The notes below the pieces were generated by a model, which was given only the letters and a program-made list of their open reading frames with translations, was not told where the DNA came from and did no database searches. The position numbers and the translations under genes are program-made. Source: Symbiodinium natans (Eukaryota > Sar > Dinophyceae > Suessiales > Symbiodiniaceae). Taken from it: DNA of 64,000 bases. Where the stretch lies: the NCBI GenBank assembly GCA_905221605.1, contig CAJNDS010002174.1, positions 348,408 through 412,407 on the forward strand. The letters are read 5' to 3'. How positions within the stretch are numbered: the stretch's first letter is position 1; each line of letters begins with the position of its first letter. Of the stretch, positions 10,510-20,400 are shown piece after piece.

Positions 10510-10546
10510 GGTTGGGGGGGGGTTTGGTGGTTGTTGTTGCTGTTGT

Positions 10547-10597
<51 letters not shown>

Positions 10598-10915
10598 GGG
10601 GGGGTTTTGGGGTGTTGGGGGTTTTGGGGTTTGGGGGGTTTTGGAGGTTTTGGTGGTTTTGGCGGGGTTTGGGGGGTTCTGGGGGGTTCCGGGGGTTCTG
10701 GGGGTTTGGTGAGTTTGGTGGGTTTTGGGGTTTGGCGGGTTTTGGGGCTTTTGGGGTTTTGGGGGTTGGGCTGGTTTTGTGGTTTGGGGAGTTTGGGGGG
10801 TTTTGGGGGTGTTGGGGTGTTTGTTTTTTGTTTTTTAGTTTTGGGGTTTGGGGTGGTTGGGTGTTTGGGGGGTGTTGGGGTTTTGGGGGTGTTAGAGTTT
10901 TGGGGGTTCAGGGTT
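10510..10915. repeat. G/T-rich low-complexity tract with about 40-base G run
   Basis: A poly-T then poly-G run is followed by about 300 bases of GGGGTTTTGG-type sequence. Glycine/tryptophan/phenylalanine-rich open frames here are artefacts. Strong G-quadruplex potential on the + strand. Confidence 0.95.
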
Positions 10916-11068
10916 TAGGGTTGAGGGGTCAGGCTTCCCGAAGCCTCCAAACTCCTCTCCGTAACCCTAGCAAAAGCCCTCTGTTACCTGCCTTTAGGGT
11001 TTAGGGTTTAGGGTTTAGGGTTTAGGGTTGCCTTTAGGATTCCTCCCTCCCTCCACTGTGCAACAAGA

Positions 11069-11165
11069 AACTTTGTCATAGTTGGGTAACATTTTACATT
11101 TTTAAGGGTACTTAAACCCAATAAGGAATATAAATTTAAAATTTTAATACTATCCCAACAATGAA
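11069..11165. mobile_element. Family-L element
   Basis: TTTGTCATAGTTGGGTAACA, ACTTAAACCCAATAAGGAAT and ACTATCCCAACAATGAAC. Near copy at 28283-28380; ends are weakly inverted. Confidence 0.8.
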
Positions 11166-11815
11166 CTAGGAAAGGGTTGCCTTTAGGATTCCTAGTGCTA
11201 CTAGGGAACCGAGCCTTAAAAGCAACACCTTCTTGGGCTCGGTGGCTTGGTAGCCCAGTGGTACCCTTTTCCTTTTTGTTTTGGTTCCAGGTCCCCTTGC
11301 AAAAGTAGCCACAACCCCCCCCCCCCCCCCAAAAAAAAAAAGGGTGCCCTGATTGTAAGATGGTTGCTGCCTAAACCCTATAACCCCCAAACACCAAACC
11401 CCAAACCCCAAACCCTAAACCCTAAACCCTAAACCCTGAACTCTAAACCCCAAACCCTAAACCCGTTGGGCTTCGGAAATACGTCTCTTTCTCCTGCACG
11501 GCCTTGGTAAGGGTGGTTGTGTGGGTGGGGGGGGGGGGGTAATCCCCTCCCCCTAATATAACCCCCCCCTTCCCCCTAATATTAATTATCCACCATTATC
11601 GTTATACTATAGTGTATTGGGGGTTTTGTATATTGGCGGGTAGGGGGGGGGGGGGTTCAAGAGAAGGGGGGGGGGGGGGGGTATGGGTAGAACCTCGCGA
11701 AGACCGAGACAGGGTCCAGTCACCAAATAAAAGATGCTGTTTGTGTTGGGGGTTTAGGGTTTGGGGTTTCAGGTTTGGGGTCTAGGATTTCATCAGTGCT
11801 TGGTGCCTGTCGCAG

Positions 11816-11926
11816 GTACTACCTCCTCCGATGCCCGACGTCTTCCAGTACTGGAAGAAATCAGGCCTGGCAGAAGTCCCTGCGCACGCGCTTTACAGGG
11901 CACCGAAAGGATTGGAGCTTCAGGGG
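11816..11926 (+). CDS. Candidate exon, 37 codons, product unknown
   Basis: One of the clearest exons. Acceptor GCCTGTCGCAG, donor GTAGGT, phase 0 to 0. It begins VLPPPMPDVFQYWKKSG and ends YRAPKGLELQG. No family was recognised. Joins 12038 in frame. Confidence 0.75.
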
Positions 11927-12037
11927 GTAGGTACCCAGGGAACCCACTCAAAACCCTAAACCCTAAACCCGAAACCCGAAACCCGAAACCCGAAACCCTA
12001 AACCGTGAGCTTATGGGGTGCCGGGCTCACGGCGCAG

Positions 12038-12100
12038 ATATTTTGGCAGGAGCTGATGCGCCTCCAACAGCTTAGACCCTGCTTGCGACACCCCCGAAAG
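12038..12100 (+). CDS. Candidate exon with telomeric splice donor
   Basis: Acceptor CACGGCGCAG, 21 codons in phase 0 to 0, reading IFWQELMRLQQLRPC and ending HPRK (helical, basic). The donor is GTTTAGGG, the first unit of the next telomeric stretch. In frame with 11816 and 12374. Confidence 0.75.
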
Positions 12101-12373
12101 GTTTAGGGTTCAGGGTTTAGGGTTTAGGGTTTAGGGCTTAGGGTTTAGGGTTTAGGGTTTAGGGTTTAGCCTTGAGTCTTGACCCTCAGCCCAAAACTCC
12201 AAAGCTCAGGCAGCATCCACACTATGCCCTGAAACCCTCAAAGCCCTGAAATGCCTGAAGCCCCATGACGAGGCCCTAGAAAGCCCCTAAAATGCCGTTC
12301 AAGCCGAAAGCCCAGAAGCCCTGAATCCCCAAAACCCAAACCCCCCTCCGTCAGAATCTCTTGTCAGTTTCAG

Positions 12374-12427
12374 GCAGTCACAAAGACAGTCACAAAGACC
12401 GCGAGAGACCCAGAGTTTAACCTCTCT
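12374..12427 (+). CDS. Candidate exon, product unknown
   Basis: Acceptor CAGTTTCAG, 18 codons (AVTKTVTKTARDPEFNLS), donor GTTTGG leading into a telomeric unit, phase 0 to 0. Confidence 0.65.
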
Positions 12428-12696
12428 GTTTGGTTTAGGGTTCTCGGGCGATTGTTAAAGGGGGCTTGTAGGGTTTTGTTGGAGTTTCGGTGCTTGTCTT
12501 GCATGTGGGGCTGTAGGTTTTAGGCGGGCCTGGTTTTTAGTGCTTGCGTGTTTTAGCTGCTGGGCTTTCGGCTTTGGCTGCTTTAGGGTGCTAGCTGCTT
12601 TCGTGGGTTTCAGTCTTTAGGGTTTTAGGGTTTAGGGTTTAGGGTTTAGGGTTTAGGGTTTCAACTACCCAAAGCCCTAAGCCCGAAGCCCCGAAG

Positions 12697-12744
12697 CTCA
12701 ACCAAATCATTCGGGTCCCGAGGCTGGCCTCTCAGGAAACTTGG
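12697..12744 (+). CDS. Candidate exon, product unknown
   Basis: Acceptor CCCCGAAG, reads LNQIIRVPRLASQETW. Two in-frame GT donors are possible (after 12744 or 12756). Phase 0 start agrees with the exon before; the link to 13339 does not fit without another exon. Confidence 0.5.
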
Positions 12745-13338
12745 GTGCCTGCTGGAGTGATTTTTTTTTTTACAGGGGCTGCGGTTTAGGCATGGAGGGC
12801 TTTGGGGTTTCTGAGGGTCTAGCTGTTGAGGCCTTTCAGGGTTTTCAGGTTTCAGGGTATGCGGTCTTCGAGTCTTGCCCTAACCCCTAAACCCTAAACC
12901 CTAAACCCTAAACCCCAAACCCTAAACCCTAAACCCTAGGGGTATTCGGGTTTAGGCCCTATAGACCCTGGGGATGAAGAAACAAAGATACCCCCCCCCC
13001 CCCCCCCCCGAGACGCTGGACACCTAATCCTTCTAAAAGCCCTGAACTATACCCTAAACCCCAAACCCTAAACCCTAAACCCTAAACCCTAAAGCCTAAA
13101 CCCTAAACCTTAAACCCTAATCCTTCTAAAAGCCCTGAACCATCAGGAGTCCTAGATTTCTCTAAGTATCCCAAAGCAACCCTTCCCCAAACCTCGAAGT
13201 CTAGACTCTTAAGCCCGAAGCCCGAAGCCCTAACCTGAGACCCCAAACCCTAAACCCTAAACCCTAAACCCTAAACCCTAAACCCTAAACCCTAAACCCT
13301 AAACCCTAAACCCTGAACCGACTCCGAGGCCACCACAG

Positions 13339-13380
13339 GCAAGAGGCCTCGAGCTCCAAAGACTAGCCCGGAGACTCGGA
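13339..13380 (+). CDS. Candidate micro-exon, first of a ten-exon chain
   Basis: Acceptor CCACCACAG, basic Pro-rich KRPRAPKTSPETR, donor GTGCCT. The last base A joins TG at 14214 to give ATG. The ten exons 13339, 14214, 14751, 15040, 15328, 15584, 16122, 16946, 17244 and 17485 link without any phase conflict or stop. Together they give roughly 190 residues of one unknown protein. Confidence 0.6.
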
Positions 13381-13679
13381 GTGCCTATAACTAAAGCGGG
13401 CTTAGGGCTTAGGTGTTAGGGTTAGAGTTTAGGGTTTAGGGTTTAGGGTTTAGGGTTTAGGGTTTAGGGTTTAGGGTTTAGGGTTTAGGGTTTAGGGTTT
13501 AGGGTTTAGGGTTTAGGGTTTAGGGTTAGGGTTTAGCCTTTAGGGTTTAGTGCAGTAAAGGCTCTGCGCGGGCCCTCAACCCGCCCCTTCCTCCGAAGGC
13601 AAAAGGGGGCGCGTGTCTGAAGCTGTGTTGCGTAAGTGATCCTTCATACGAAGTCTGGGATGTGTGAGGGAGTTACCGG

Positions 13680-13926
13680 TATGTATATATATATACACAT
13701 TCGCATTATGCTTACATACATTGCAGAGCCGCGCACTCATATGTATGTCTGTGTGTATCTATGTACTCAGACTCATAAATGCTCGCTGAGACGTATTCAT
13801 ACATGTCGTCATTCTATGTGCAGGTATGTATGTACATATAATATATATATATATGTCTACATACATATATATATATATATTATGTGTATATATATATATA
13901 TGAGAAGAGAGAAGAGAGGGAGAGGA

Positions 13927-13957
<31 letters not shown>

Positions 13958-13985
13958 GAGAGAGAGCGCGAGCGAGAGAGAGGTA
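13680..13985. repeat. TA/TG and GA microsatellites
   Basis: Alternating TATA/TGTA tracts followed by about 70 bases of GA units. Lies in the putative intron between 13380 and 14214. Confidence 0.95.
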
Positions 13986-14213
13986 TACATGCATTTTCAC
14001 ATTGAATTGAAGTCGCTTGAACCGCCCCTTAGCCCACGTAGCCCTCGGGCTTCATGGCGTTGAGCGTTGAGCGGTTTAGGGTTTAGGGTATAGACCCTAA
14101 ACCCTAAACCCTAAACCCTAAACCCTAAACCCTAAACCCTTCATCTCTTAGCTTCAGAGTTTAGGGTTTAGCAGCTGTTCGGCCCTTGCTGCTTAGGTGC
14201 GGCGAATTTGCAG

Positions 14214-14266
14214 TGAGGTGGGCCATGATTTCCTCGAGAGTAACAGAGCGAACAGCACGCCTCACC
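14214..14266 (+). CDS. Candidate exon, product unknown
   Basis: Acceptor GAATTTGCAG, split codon then RWAMISSRVTERTARLT, donor GTGAAG, ends in phase 0. In chain with 13339 and 14751. Confidence 0.65.
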
Positions 14267-14374
14267 GTGAAGTACTCCAACGTTAAGTAGGATTTGGGGG
14301 GGGTGCAGGGTTCATTGTTTGTGGTTTAGGGGTCAGTGTTGGCGGCTTAAACCCATACATTTTGGTTTGGGCTC

Positions 14375-14484
14375 TGACCCAGAGGGTCCATTTGTAGTAC
14401 CAAAATGGAATTAGGTACCCCAAAACCCTATTTAGTATGGTTTTTGGGTACCATAATAGTAATAGAACTGGACCCTCTGGGTGA
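14375..14484. mobile_element. Non-autonomous inverted-repeat element (single copy)
   Basis: Ends TGACCCAGAGGGTCCA and TGGACCCTCTGGGTGA are inverted repeats. About 110 bp with an internal near-palindrome (GGTACC). Lies in the intron between 14266 and 14751. Confidence 0.8.
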
Positions 14485-14750
14485 CAAGCGGAGTGCTTTG
14501 GCCGTTGAGTCGTAAGAGCCCCAAACCCCAAACCCCAAACCCCAAACCCTAAACCCCTAAACCCCTAAACCCCTGTGAGAAGTAAGCTTCTGGGAACAGT
14601 TGGCACTAGCCGCCGAGGAGACAGCTTTTATCGAACCACGAGCAGGAAAACAGCGCATTTTAGGGTTTAGGGTTTAGGGTTTAGGGTTAGAGTAGGGCTT
14701 GTAGGGTGTTGTCTAAAGTGCCATGTTGCCCTCGACGGTCTTCCTACCAG

Positions 14751-14822
14751 TACGTATTTTCCGTGCCAGCACGAATGAAAATCCGCCAGATCCACTACCA
14801 TTCCGGAGGTGGAGTGTTCCAA
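14751..14822 (+). CDS. Candidate exon, 24 codons, product unknown
   Basis: Acceptor GTCTTCCTACCAG, phase 0 to 0. Begins YVFSVPARMKIRQIHYHS and ends GGGVFQ. Donor GTGGGC. Antisense open frames over the same DNA are shadows. Confidence 0.75.
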
Positions 14823-15039
14823 GTGGGCCTAGTCGTGGCTTGCGTGGCAGATGCTCACAGTGCGTCATCCCAAAGCCATGTCCATTTGTCGCCCTTTCGC
14901 TAGCTAGAAGCAAGTTTGCAACCATCATCCACGCGCCACGACGCCGCGTTTCATCAAATCGGGCTCCTTCGAATTTACCGCCCAGCATGGGGTTAGGGTT
15001 TAGGGTTTAGGGTTCATGCGGAGAAGATCAAGAGTACAG

Positions 15040-15142
15040 CTCCCGTTGCTTATCCAAGTGGGAGCAGCGTCGAAGGCAGTTCATCCGAGACTGGAAATTC
15101 AAGTCTCAACAGCACCAGTGGCTGCAATAGGCTCCAAATACC
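15040..15142 (+). CDS. Candidate exon, 34 codons, product unknown
   Basis: Acceptor AGAGTACAG, donor GTGAAC, 34 codons plus one base. Starts LPLLIQVGAASKAVHPR and ends AAIGSKY. A second frame (LSKWEQRRRQFIRDW...) is also open and ends in a stop. The first is preferred because its phase fits both neighbours. Confidence 0.6.
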
Positions 15143-15159
15143 GTGAACCACTCAGAAAG

Positions 15160-15282
15160 GGCAGTTTCGTGGTCCCCTAGTACGGGCCCTCAATATTGGG
15201 GGCCCCTCAAATACCCCTATCAAACCCAAACAAGGGCCCATACTTCAGAGCCTTTAAAGAAGGTAAGGGACCAGACGCAGGG
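15160..15282. mobile_element. Family-I inverted-repeat element
   Basis: Matches 61905-62050 and, more weakly, 27008-27112. It shares the core GGGCCCATACTTCAGA(G/A)CC and the inverted GGTCCC/GGGACC-type ends. Confidence 0.65.
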
Positions 15283-15327
15283 ACCTGCTAACTTCCCTTG
15301 GAGACCACTCGCCGGCGCTGTCCCGAG

Positions 15328-15367
15328 GACAACGGCCGCCAGCGGGCAGTCGGAAGAAGTCGCCCAA
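15328..15367 (+). CDS. Candidate micro-exon, basic product
   Basis: Acceptor CTGTCCCGAG, split Arg codon then QRPPAGSRKKSP, donor GTGATT, ends with two bases of a split codon. In chain. Confidence 0.5.
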
Positions 15368-15583
15368 GTGATTTCATGGGGGAAGGTGTGACGCAACCCT
15401 CAAATTCCCTAAGCCCAAACCCTAAACCCTAAACCCTAAACCCTGAACCCTAAACCCTAAACCCTAAACCCTAAACCCTAAACCCTAAACCCTAAACCCT
15501 GAACCCTAAACCCTGAACCCTAAACCCTAAACCCAGCATCCCAAGGGCTCGGCTTCGAATTTCGTCACCTGACTGCCTCGCAG

Positions 15584-15618
15584 CAGGGGAATCGATCGCC
15601 TCATGGCCAAAACCTGGG
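15584..15618 (+). CDS. Candidate micro-exon with telomeric donor
   Basis: Acceptor ACTGCCTCGCAG, split Asn codon then RGIDRLMAKTW plus one base. The donor GTTTAGGG is the first unit of a long TTTAGGG array. Confidence 0.6.
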
Positions 15619-16014
15619 GTTTAGGGTTTAGGGTTTAGGGTTTAGGGTTTAGGGTTTAGGGTTTAGGGTTTAGGGTTTAGGGCTTGGGGTTTAGGGTTTA
15701 GGCGGTTTAGGGTTTAGTTTTGAGGGTCGTCTCAACATGCCCAGACTGAACAGCATATCCTGAGTGTCCTTCGAAACTCTAAGCCTAAGCCCAAAACCCT
15801 AAGCCAACCTAGATATCAACCTCCCCAAACCAAAGCCTCTCAAAACTCCGAAACAGGCCTCAAAGCTGAGGAAATTGTAGGCCAATCTTATCGGTTTAGG
15901 GTTTAGGGTTTAGGTTTCGTGTTTAGGGGTATAGGGTCCTGAAAGGAAGGGGTACGCAGGTGCCTAGGGAACCTTAAGGAAGCCTTAAGGGGCCCTCTAA
16001 TGCTCCGTAGCTGA

Positions 16015-16108
16015 GTGGGCGCACTTTACACTTTTTGGGGTGCTAAAATCTCCTATAGAACTGAAAGTGTACACTTTTTGGGGGCTTATGAGCTCAGCAG
16101 CTATAAGA
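16015..16108. mobile_element. Family-C inverted-repeat element
   Basis: About 90 bp with inverted AGTGTACACTTTTTGGGG-type ends and the core CCCTATAGAACTGAAAGTG. Other copies lie at 2790-2885 and 60393-60482. It sits just upstream of the acceptor at 16121. Confidence 0.8.
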
Positions 16109-16121
16109 TAGATATCCGCAG

Positions 16122-16177
16122 TGGAAAGCAGGAGGGCGCCCATGATTTGGGACTCTCTGCTGGTCGGAAGCTTCAGG
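16122..16177 (+). CDS. Candidate exon, product unknown
   Basis: Acceptor GATATCCGCAG, split Val codon then ESRRAPMIWDSLLVGSFR, donor GTGTAG, ends in phase 0. An overlapping frame (EGAHDLGLSAGRKLQ) from an acceptor ten bases later is also open, but the chain phase selects the first. Confidence 0.55.
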
Positions 16178-16237
16178 GTGTAGGCTCGCTACAGCAAAAT
16201 CTCCTTGACATCACCTTCCCCCCAGCAAACCGCATAG

Positions 16238-16412
16238 CTACTGATTGCTTAAAGAACCCCCCAAAAAAGAGAGTATATATATATATATACATACATACAT
16301 ATATATTATGTATGTATATACATATATGTATATATAAGCTACTCCTCCATATAAGGGCAATGCAGAGATTTTCATGTTTGCTTTCTGGGGGGGTTCTTGA
16401 GCAAAGAGTAGA
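16238..16412. mobile_element. Family-D inverted-repeat element carrying a TA microsatellite
   Basis: Ends CTACTGATTGCTTAAAGAACC and GGTTCTTGAGCAAAGAGTAG are inverted. The body is expanded by about 70 bases of TA/TGTA repeat. Related to 46204-46309. Confidence 0.8.
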
Positions 16413-16667
16413 GAGTCAGAAGTTGCCATGCGCCTGCACGCAGTGGCAGTGCATGTCTGCTACGGCCGCCTGAACTACTAGAAACTCAACCCTAAACCCT
16501 AAACCCTAAACCCTAAAGCCTAAACCCTAAACCCTAAACCCTAAACCCTAAACCCTAAACCCTAAACCCTAAACCCTAAACTAAACCCTACACATTTCCC
16601 AAACCTTAAGCTGCCATGGCACGGCTGCTTGTCAAAATCATGATCCCTTTTGGGGTATCTTACATAT

Positions 16668-16783
16668 TAGGTGCCTGGGTTTTGGAGCACTGTACTTAAC
16701 ATTTTTTTGGTTCTGGGTTCCTATTATAGCTACTTATACCTAAAAAGTATATACTTTTTTTTCCAGGGTCTACTCCAAAGGTA
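16668..16783. mobile_element. Family-J inverted-repeat element
   Basis: Near copy of 58562-58674. Both have TTTTGGAG(C/T)ACT at the left, GGTTCTGGG(T/C)TCCTAT in the core, and AAGTATATA...CCAGGGTCTACTCCAAAG at the right. Confidence 0.85.
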
Positions 16784-16945
16784 GGGTGCTGTATTAGAAT
16801 AGGGATCCAAAAAAGGAACAACAATCTTGACATCCACCCACACACATACCACGATGCGCAACATATACCCCAAGGTCATACCGAAGTCCGCGTTGCGCAA
16901 TTCCACTGCCAAACCCACGAAACCCTCTATCCTAAACGCGCTCAG

Positions 16946-16999
16946 CCATTCGCCCTGCGTTGGTTCTTCATATCGGACGCAAGTAGCATGGCAATTCCA
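16946..16999 (+). CDS. Candidate exon, 18 codons
   Basis: Acceptor AACGCGCTCAG, phase 0 to 0, reads PFALRWFFISDASSMAIP, donor GTGGGA. Product unknown; in chain. Confidence 0.7.
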
Positions 17000-17243
17000 G
17001 TGGGAATAAACCTGAGCTCGCGGGGCTTCTTAGCACATCCAGCCCCCTGCCTCCCAATTACTGGTTTCAGGAACCAAGAAAAAGTTACCGTGACCCCTAT
17101 TAAGGACTGTTAGTATAAGGGGAACATCCCAACCCTAAACCCTCAACCCTCAACCCTGAACCCTAAACCCTAAACCCTCAACCCTCAACCCTAACCCCGA
17201 AACCCGACAATCTCAAAGTCCCTGCAAATCCCCTTGAGCTCAG

Positions 17244-17300
17244 ACGTTCAGGGTCTCACCGTGGAGAAACATTCTCCTGCAGGAAAATGAGCGCTTCAGG
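17244..17300 (+). CDS. Candidate exon with telomeric donor, 19 codons
   Basis: Acceptor CTTGAGCTCAG, phase 0 to 0, reads TFRVSPWRNILLQENERFR. The donor is exactly GTTTAGGG at the start of a TTTAGGG array. Confidence 0.75.
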
Positions 17301-17484
17301 GTTTAGGGTTTAGGGTTTAGGATTTAGGGTTTAGGGTTTCGGGTTTAGGGTTTAGGGTTCAGGGTTTAGGGAGGACTCCAGTACTTTGGGGTCTATTTAG
17401 GGCACCCCGAAGTGCAACCATCTGGGTTTAGGGTTTAGGGTTTGGGGTTTGGGGTTTAGCTGCCGCTTGGTTTAGCTGCTTTAG

Positions 17485-17538
17485 GTGGTGAATTGGACGC
17501 GAAGGTCGTTGAGAGCTGCAAGCGGCAGCATTGAAGCG
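17485..17538 (+). CDS. Candidate exon whose acceptor is telomere-like
   Basis: The acceptor AG lies in GGTTTAGCTGCTTTAG, a decayed telomeric stretch. 18 codons in phase 0 to 0, VVNWTRRSLRAASGSIEA. Donor GTATAG. Last member of the ten-exon chain. Confidence 0.65.
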
Positions 17539-17881
17539 GTATAGACCTTCAAGATTTGCAGTTGGGGTTCTGTTTAGGGTGTCGGGTGTCGGGTTTAGGG
17601 TTTAGGGTTTAGGGTTTAGACCCTCTTTGGGCACTCAATTCCGCAAGACAGAATCCCAATGTCAAGTCCTACCGACAAAATCTGCCCATGTAGGGGTGTG
17701 TGGGGAGTAGGGATGCACTGAAGCCCAACCTTGGAAGCCCCTCAAGCCCTTCAACATCTAAAGCCCTTAACCCCAAGGCCCTAATACTTTGCCCTAAGCC
17801 CTTAAACCCGAAACCCTGAACCCGAAACCCTAAACCCTAAACCCTGAACCGCATTTGGCTCCCAGTGCCGTCGCATTGTAG

Positions 17882-17938
17882 TTTGGGTTCGTGCGCGGCC
17901 CCGGATACCTCGGTCTGGCCCTTATGGACGGCGCTCTG
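17882..17938 (+). CDS. Candidate exon, 19 codons
   Basis: Acceptor CGCATTGTAG, donor GTTTTT. In phase 0 it reads FGFVRGPGYLGLALMDGAL and joins 17485-17538 in frame. An extra exon candidate at 17652-17689 (NPNVKSYRQNLP) would force a different frame here, so only one of the two arrangements can be right. Confidence 0.6.
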
Positions 17939-18372
17939 GTTTTTGGGCTATGGTTTGGGGTTTAGGGTTTAGGGTTTAGTGTCTAGGGTTTCAGGGTTTT
18001 GGGTTTGTTTTTTTGTGTTTAAGCTTCTTTTGCGTCTGGGGGCATATGGACGACTCTCTGGGATTTTATATGGTTTGTTTGTGGGGCTATGGCTTTTGAG
18101 GTTTAAGGGTCTCTTGCAGTTGTGGAATTTCGGGTTTAGGGTTCAGGGCTGGGCTTTAGGGTTTAGGGTTTTGGTAGGGTTTCTGGGGTTCAAGGTTTTA
18201 GGGTTTAATCTCTTCTTGTGTCTGGGGGCAGAAGGGGGGTCATAGGAGGGTTGGGAGTTTGCGGATCAGGGACTCGGTGAGTGTCGCTTCTTACTTTAGG
18301 CTCTGGGGTTTCGGGCTTTAGGGTTTAGGGCTGTAGGGTCTAGGGTTTAGGATAGATTGCTTGGGTTAGAAG

Positions 18373-18508
18373 TTTCCGATTTGCCTCGGATGGGCTGTCA
18401 CGATCTGAAGAAGGGCGATAGGGAGCATGTGCGGTACCTGGTGCTCATTGACTCATCCAACGCCATGGCCTCATGGCAGAAGCTGTCATCCAGTGCAAAG
18501 GCAGACTC
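18373..18508 (+). CDS. Candidate exon ending at a CCCTAAA-linked donor
   Basis: About 45 codons: SDLPRMGCHDLKKGDREHV, then RYLVLIDSSNAMASWQ and further. Acceptor in GGGTTAGAAG (start could be 18370). The donor GTAAACCCTAAA is where the telomeric array begins. Confidence 0.65.
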
Positions 18509-18680
18509 GTAAACCCTAAACCCTAAACCCTAAACCCTAAACCCTAAACCCTAAACCCTAAACCCTAAACCCTAAACCCTAAACCCTAAACCCTAAACCC
18601 TAAACCCTAAACCCTAAACCCTAAACCCTAAACCCTAAACCCTAAACCCTGCCTAAACCCTAAACCCTAAACCCTAAACC
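18509..18680. repeat. Longest CCCTAAA array, about 24 units
   Basis: Starts inside the splice donor (GTAAACCCTAAA) of the exon ending at 18508. It is interrupted once by a GCCTAAA unit. Confidence 0.95.
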
Positions 18681-18689
18681 GAGATCCGA

Positions 18690-18990
18690 TGCCTCGGTTA
18701 CATCAGAGTCGTCTCGCCCAGCGGGCTTCAAGACGACATCGGACCCGGGAGGCATGGGATCGCATCCGGATTTGGCGACATACCCCCTAAATGGGGGAGT
18801 GTGACGCCAACGCAAAGGCCATGGCCCTCATGATGACATGCATCCCAAGCGATGAACCATGGAAAGACATCATCGTGGTCGTTAGCAGCGACGCGTCATT
18901 CTGCATCCCTCCCGCTGACATCCTTGATTTGCCAGCATACTACTGGCTTTGCATATGTGGAGGTTTCTGTTTCTGTATGGGTACCACCCC
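18690..18990 (+). CDS. Codon-rich unique block, exon limits unclear
   Basis: About 300 bases of non-repetitive GC-rich sequence. Three frames are open in the first half; in the second half a frame beginning at 18791 reads MGECDANAKAMALMMTC, then PSDEPWKDIIVVVSSD. The first part faintly recalls the gag-like region of Copia-type elements, but I would not name it on that. Likely one or two exons. Confidence 0.4.
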
Positions 18991-19170
18991 TAAACCCGAA
19001 ACCCTAAGTCTACACCCCGACAGATTGATGTTACTTGACCCCGTCTTTAGCCGCAAAAGAGTCGGCTGACAGCTATATATATATATGGTCACCCCCCCCC
19101 CCCTCGACAGACCCCGGAATTGTATTTCCGATCTGTCCAGGAAGCGGGGGGGGGGGGGAAGAGCACCACT

Positions 19171-20400
19171 CCAAAATTCCTCGAGTTTCCAAAAATCCAA
19201 AACTCCAAAAAAAAGTTTCGGATTTTTGGAAACTCGAGGAATTTGCTCAAAATCCAAAAAAACCCAAAATTCCTCGAGTTTCCAAAATCCAAAAATCCAA
19301 AAATCCCAACCCAAGTTTCGGATTTTTGGAAACTCGAGGAATTTGCTCAAAATCCAAAAAAACCCAAAATTCCTCGAGTTTCCAAAAATCCAAAAATCCA
19401 AAAATCCCAACCCCAGTTTCGGATTTTTGGAAACTCGAGGAATTTGCTCAAAATCCAAAAAAACCCAAAATTCCTCGAGTTTCCAAAATTCCAAAAATCC
19501 AAAAATCCCAACCCCAGTTTCGGATTTTTGGAAACCCGAGGAATTTGCTCAAAATCCAAAAAACCCAAAATTCCTCGAGTTTCCAAAAATCCAAAAATCC
19601 CAAAATCCCGACCCCAGTTTCGGATTTTTGGAAACTCGAGGAATTTGCTCAAAATCCAAAAAAACCCAAAATTCCTCGAGTTTCCAAAAATCCAAAAATC
19701 CAAAAATCCCAACCCAAGTTTCGGATTTTTGGAAACTCGAGCGGGGGCCTCGAAATCCAAAAAAACCCAAAATTCCTCGAGTGGGGTGGAGTTTTTTGAC
19801 TTTGGGATTTTTGGAAACTCGAGGAATTTTGGGTTTTTTTGGATTTTGAGCAAATTCCTCGAGTTTCCAAAAATCCGAAACTTGGGTTTTTGGATTTTTG
19901 GATTTTTGGGAACTCGAGGAATTTTGGGTTTTTTTGGATTTTGAGCAAATTCCTCGAGTTTCCAAAAATCCGAAACTGGGGTTGGGATTTTTGGATTTTT
20001 GGAATTTTGGAAACTCGAGGAATTTTGGGTTTTTTTGGATTTTGAGCAAATTCCTCGAGTTTCCAAAAATCCGAAACTTGGGTTGGGATTTTTGGATTTT
20101 TGGATTTTTGGAAACTCAGGTTTTGGTGAGATTCTTTTAGGGGTTCTACACTCATGAGAAATATGAAAATGGAAACTCGAGCGGGAGCCTCAAAATCAAA
20201 AAATCGAGCAAATTCCTCGAGTTTCCAAAATTCCAAACCTTGGGGTGGATTTTTTTGGATTTTTGGAATTTTGGAAACTCGAGGAATTTGCTCGATTTTT
20301 GGATTTTGAGGCTCCCGCTCGAGTTTCCAAAAACCCAAACCTTTGGGGTGGATGTTTGGATGTTTGGATTTTTGGATTTTTAGAAACTGGATTTTTGATA
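19171..20400. repeat. Palindromic ~100-bp satellite with orientation switch
   Basis: Each unit holds AATTCCTCGAGTTTCC...GGAAACTCGAGGAATT, so every unit is itself a hairpin, followed by the spacer TGCTCAAAATCCAAAA. About six units run in one orientation to about 19780; then the spacer appears reversed in about three units to 20110, followed by decayed copies to 20400. Open frames of about 250 codons in several frames are repeat translations. Confidence 0.92.

Noticed and set aside
10435-11004. 189-codon Gly/Phe/Trp-rich frame
   Set aside because: Lies over a poly-G and G/T-rich tract; only the 10418-10495 exon at its start looks coding.
18791-19069. Copia gag-like fragment
   Set aside because: Only a short run recalls the family; other frames are open too, and no protease, integrase or reverse transcriptase follows.
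19035-20340. Overlapping open frames of 130-274 codons on both strands
   Set aside because: They translate the palindromic satellite; several frames are open at once and the peptides are direct repeats.
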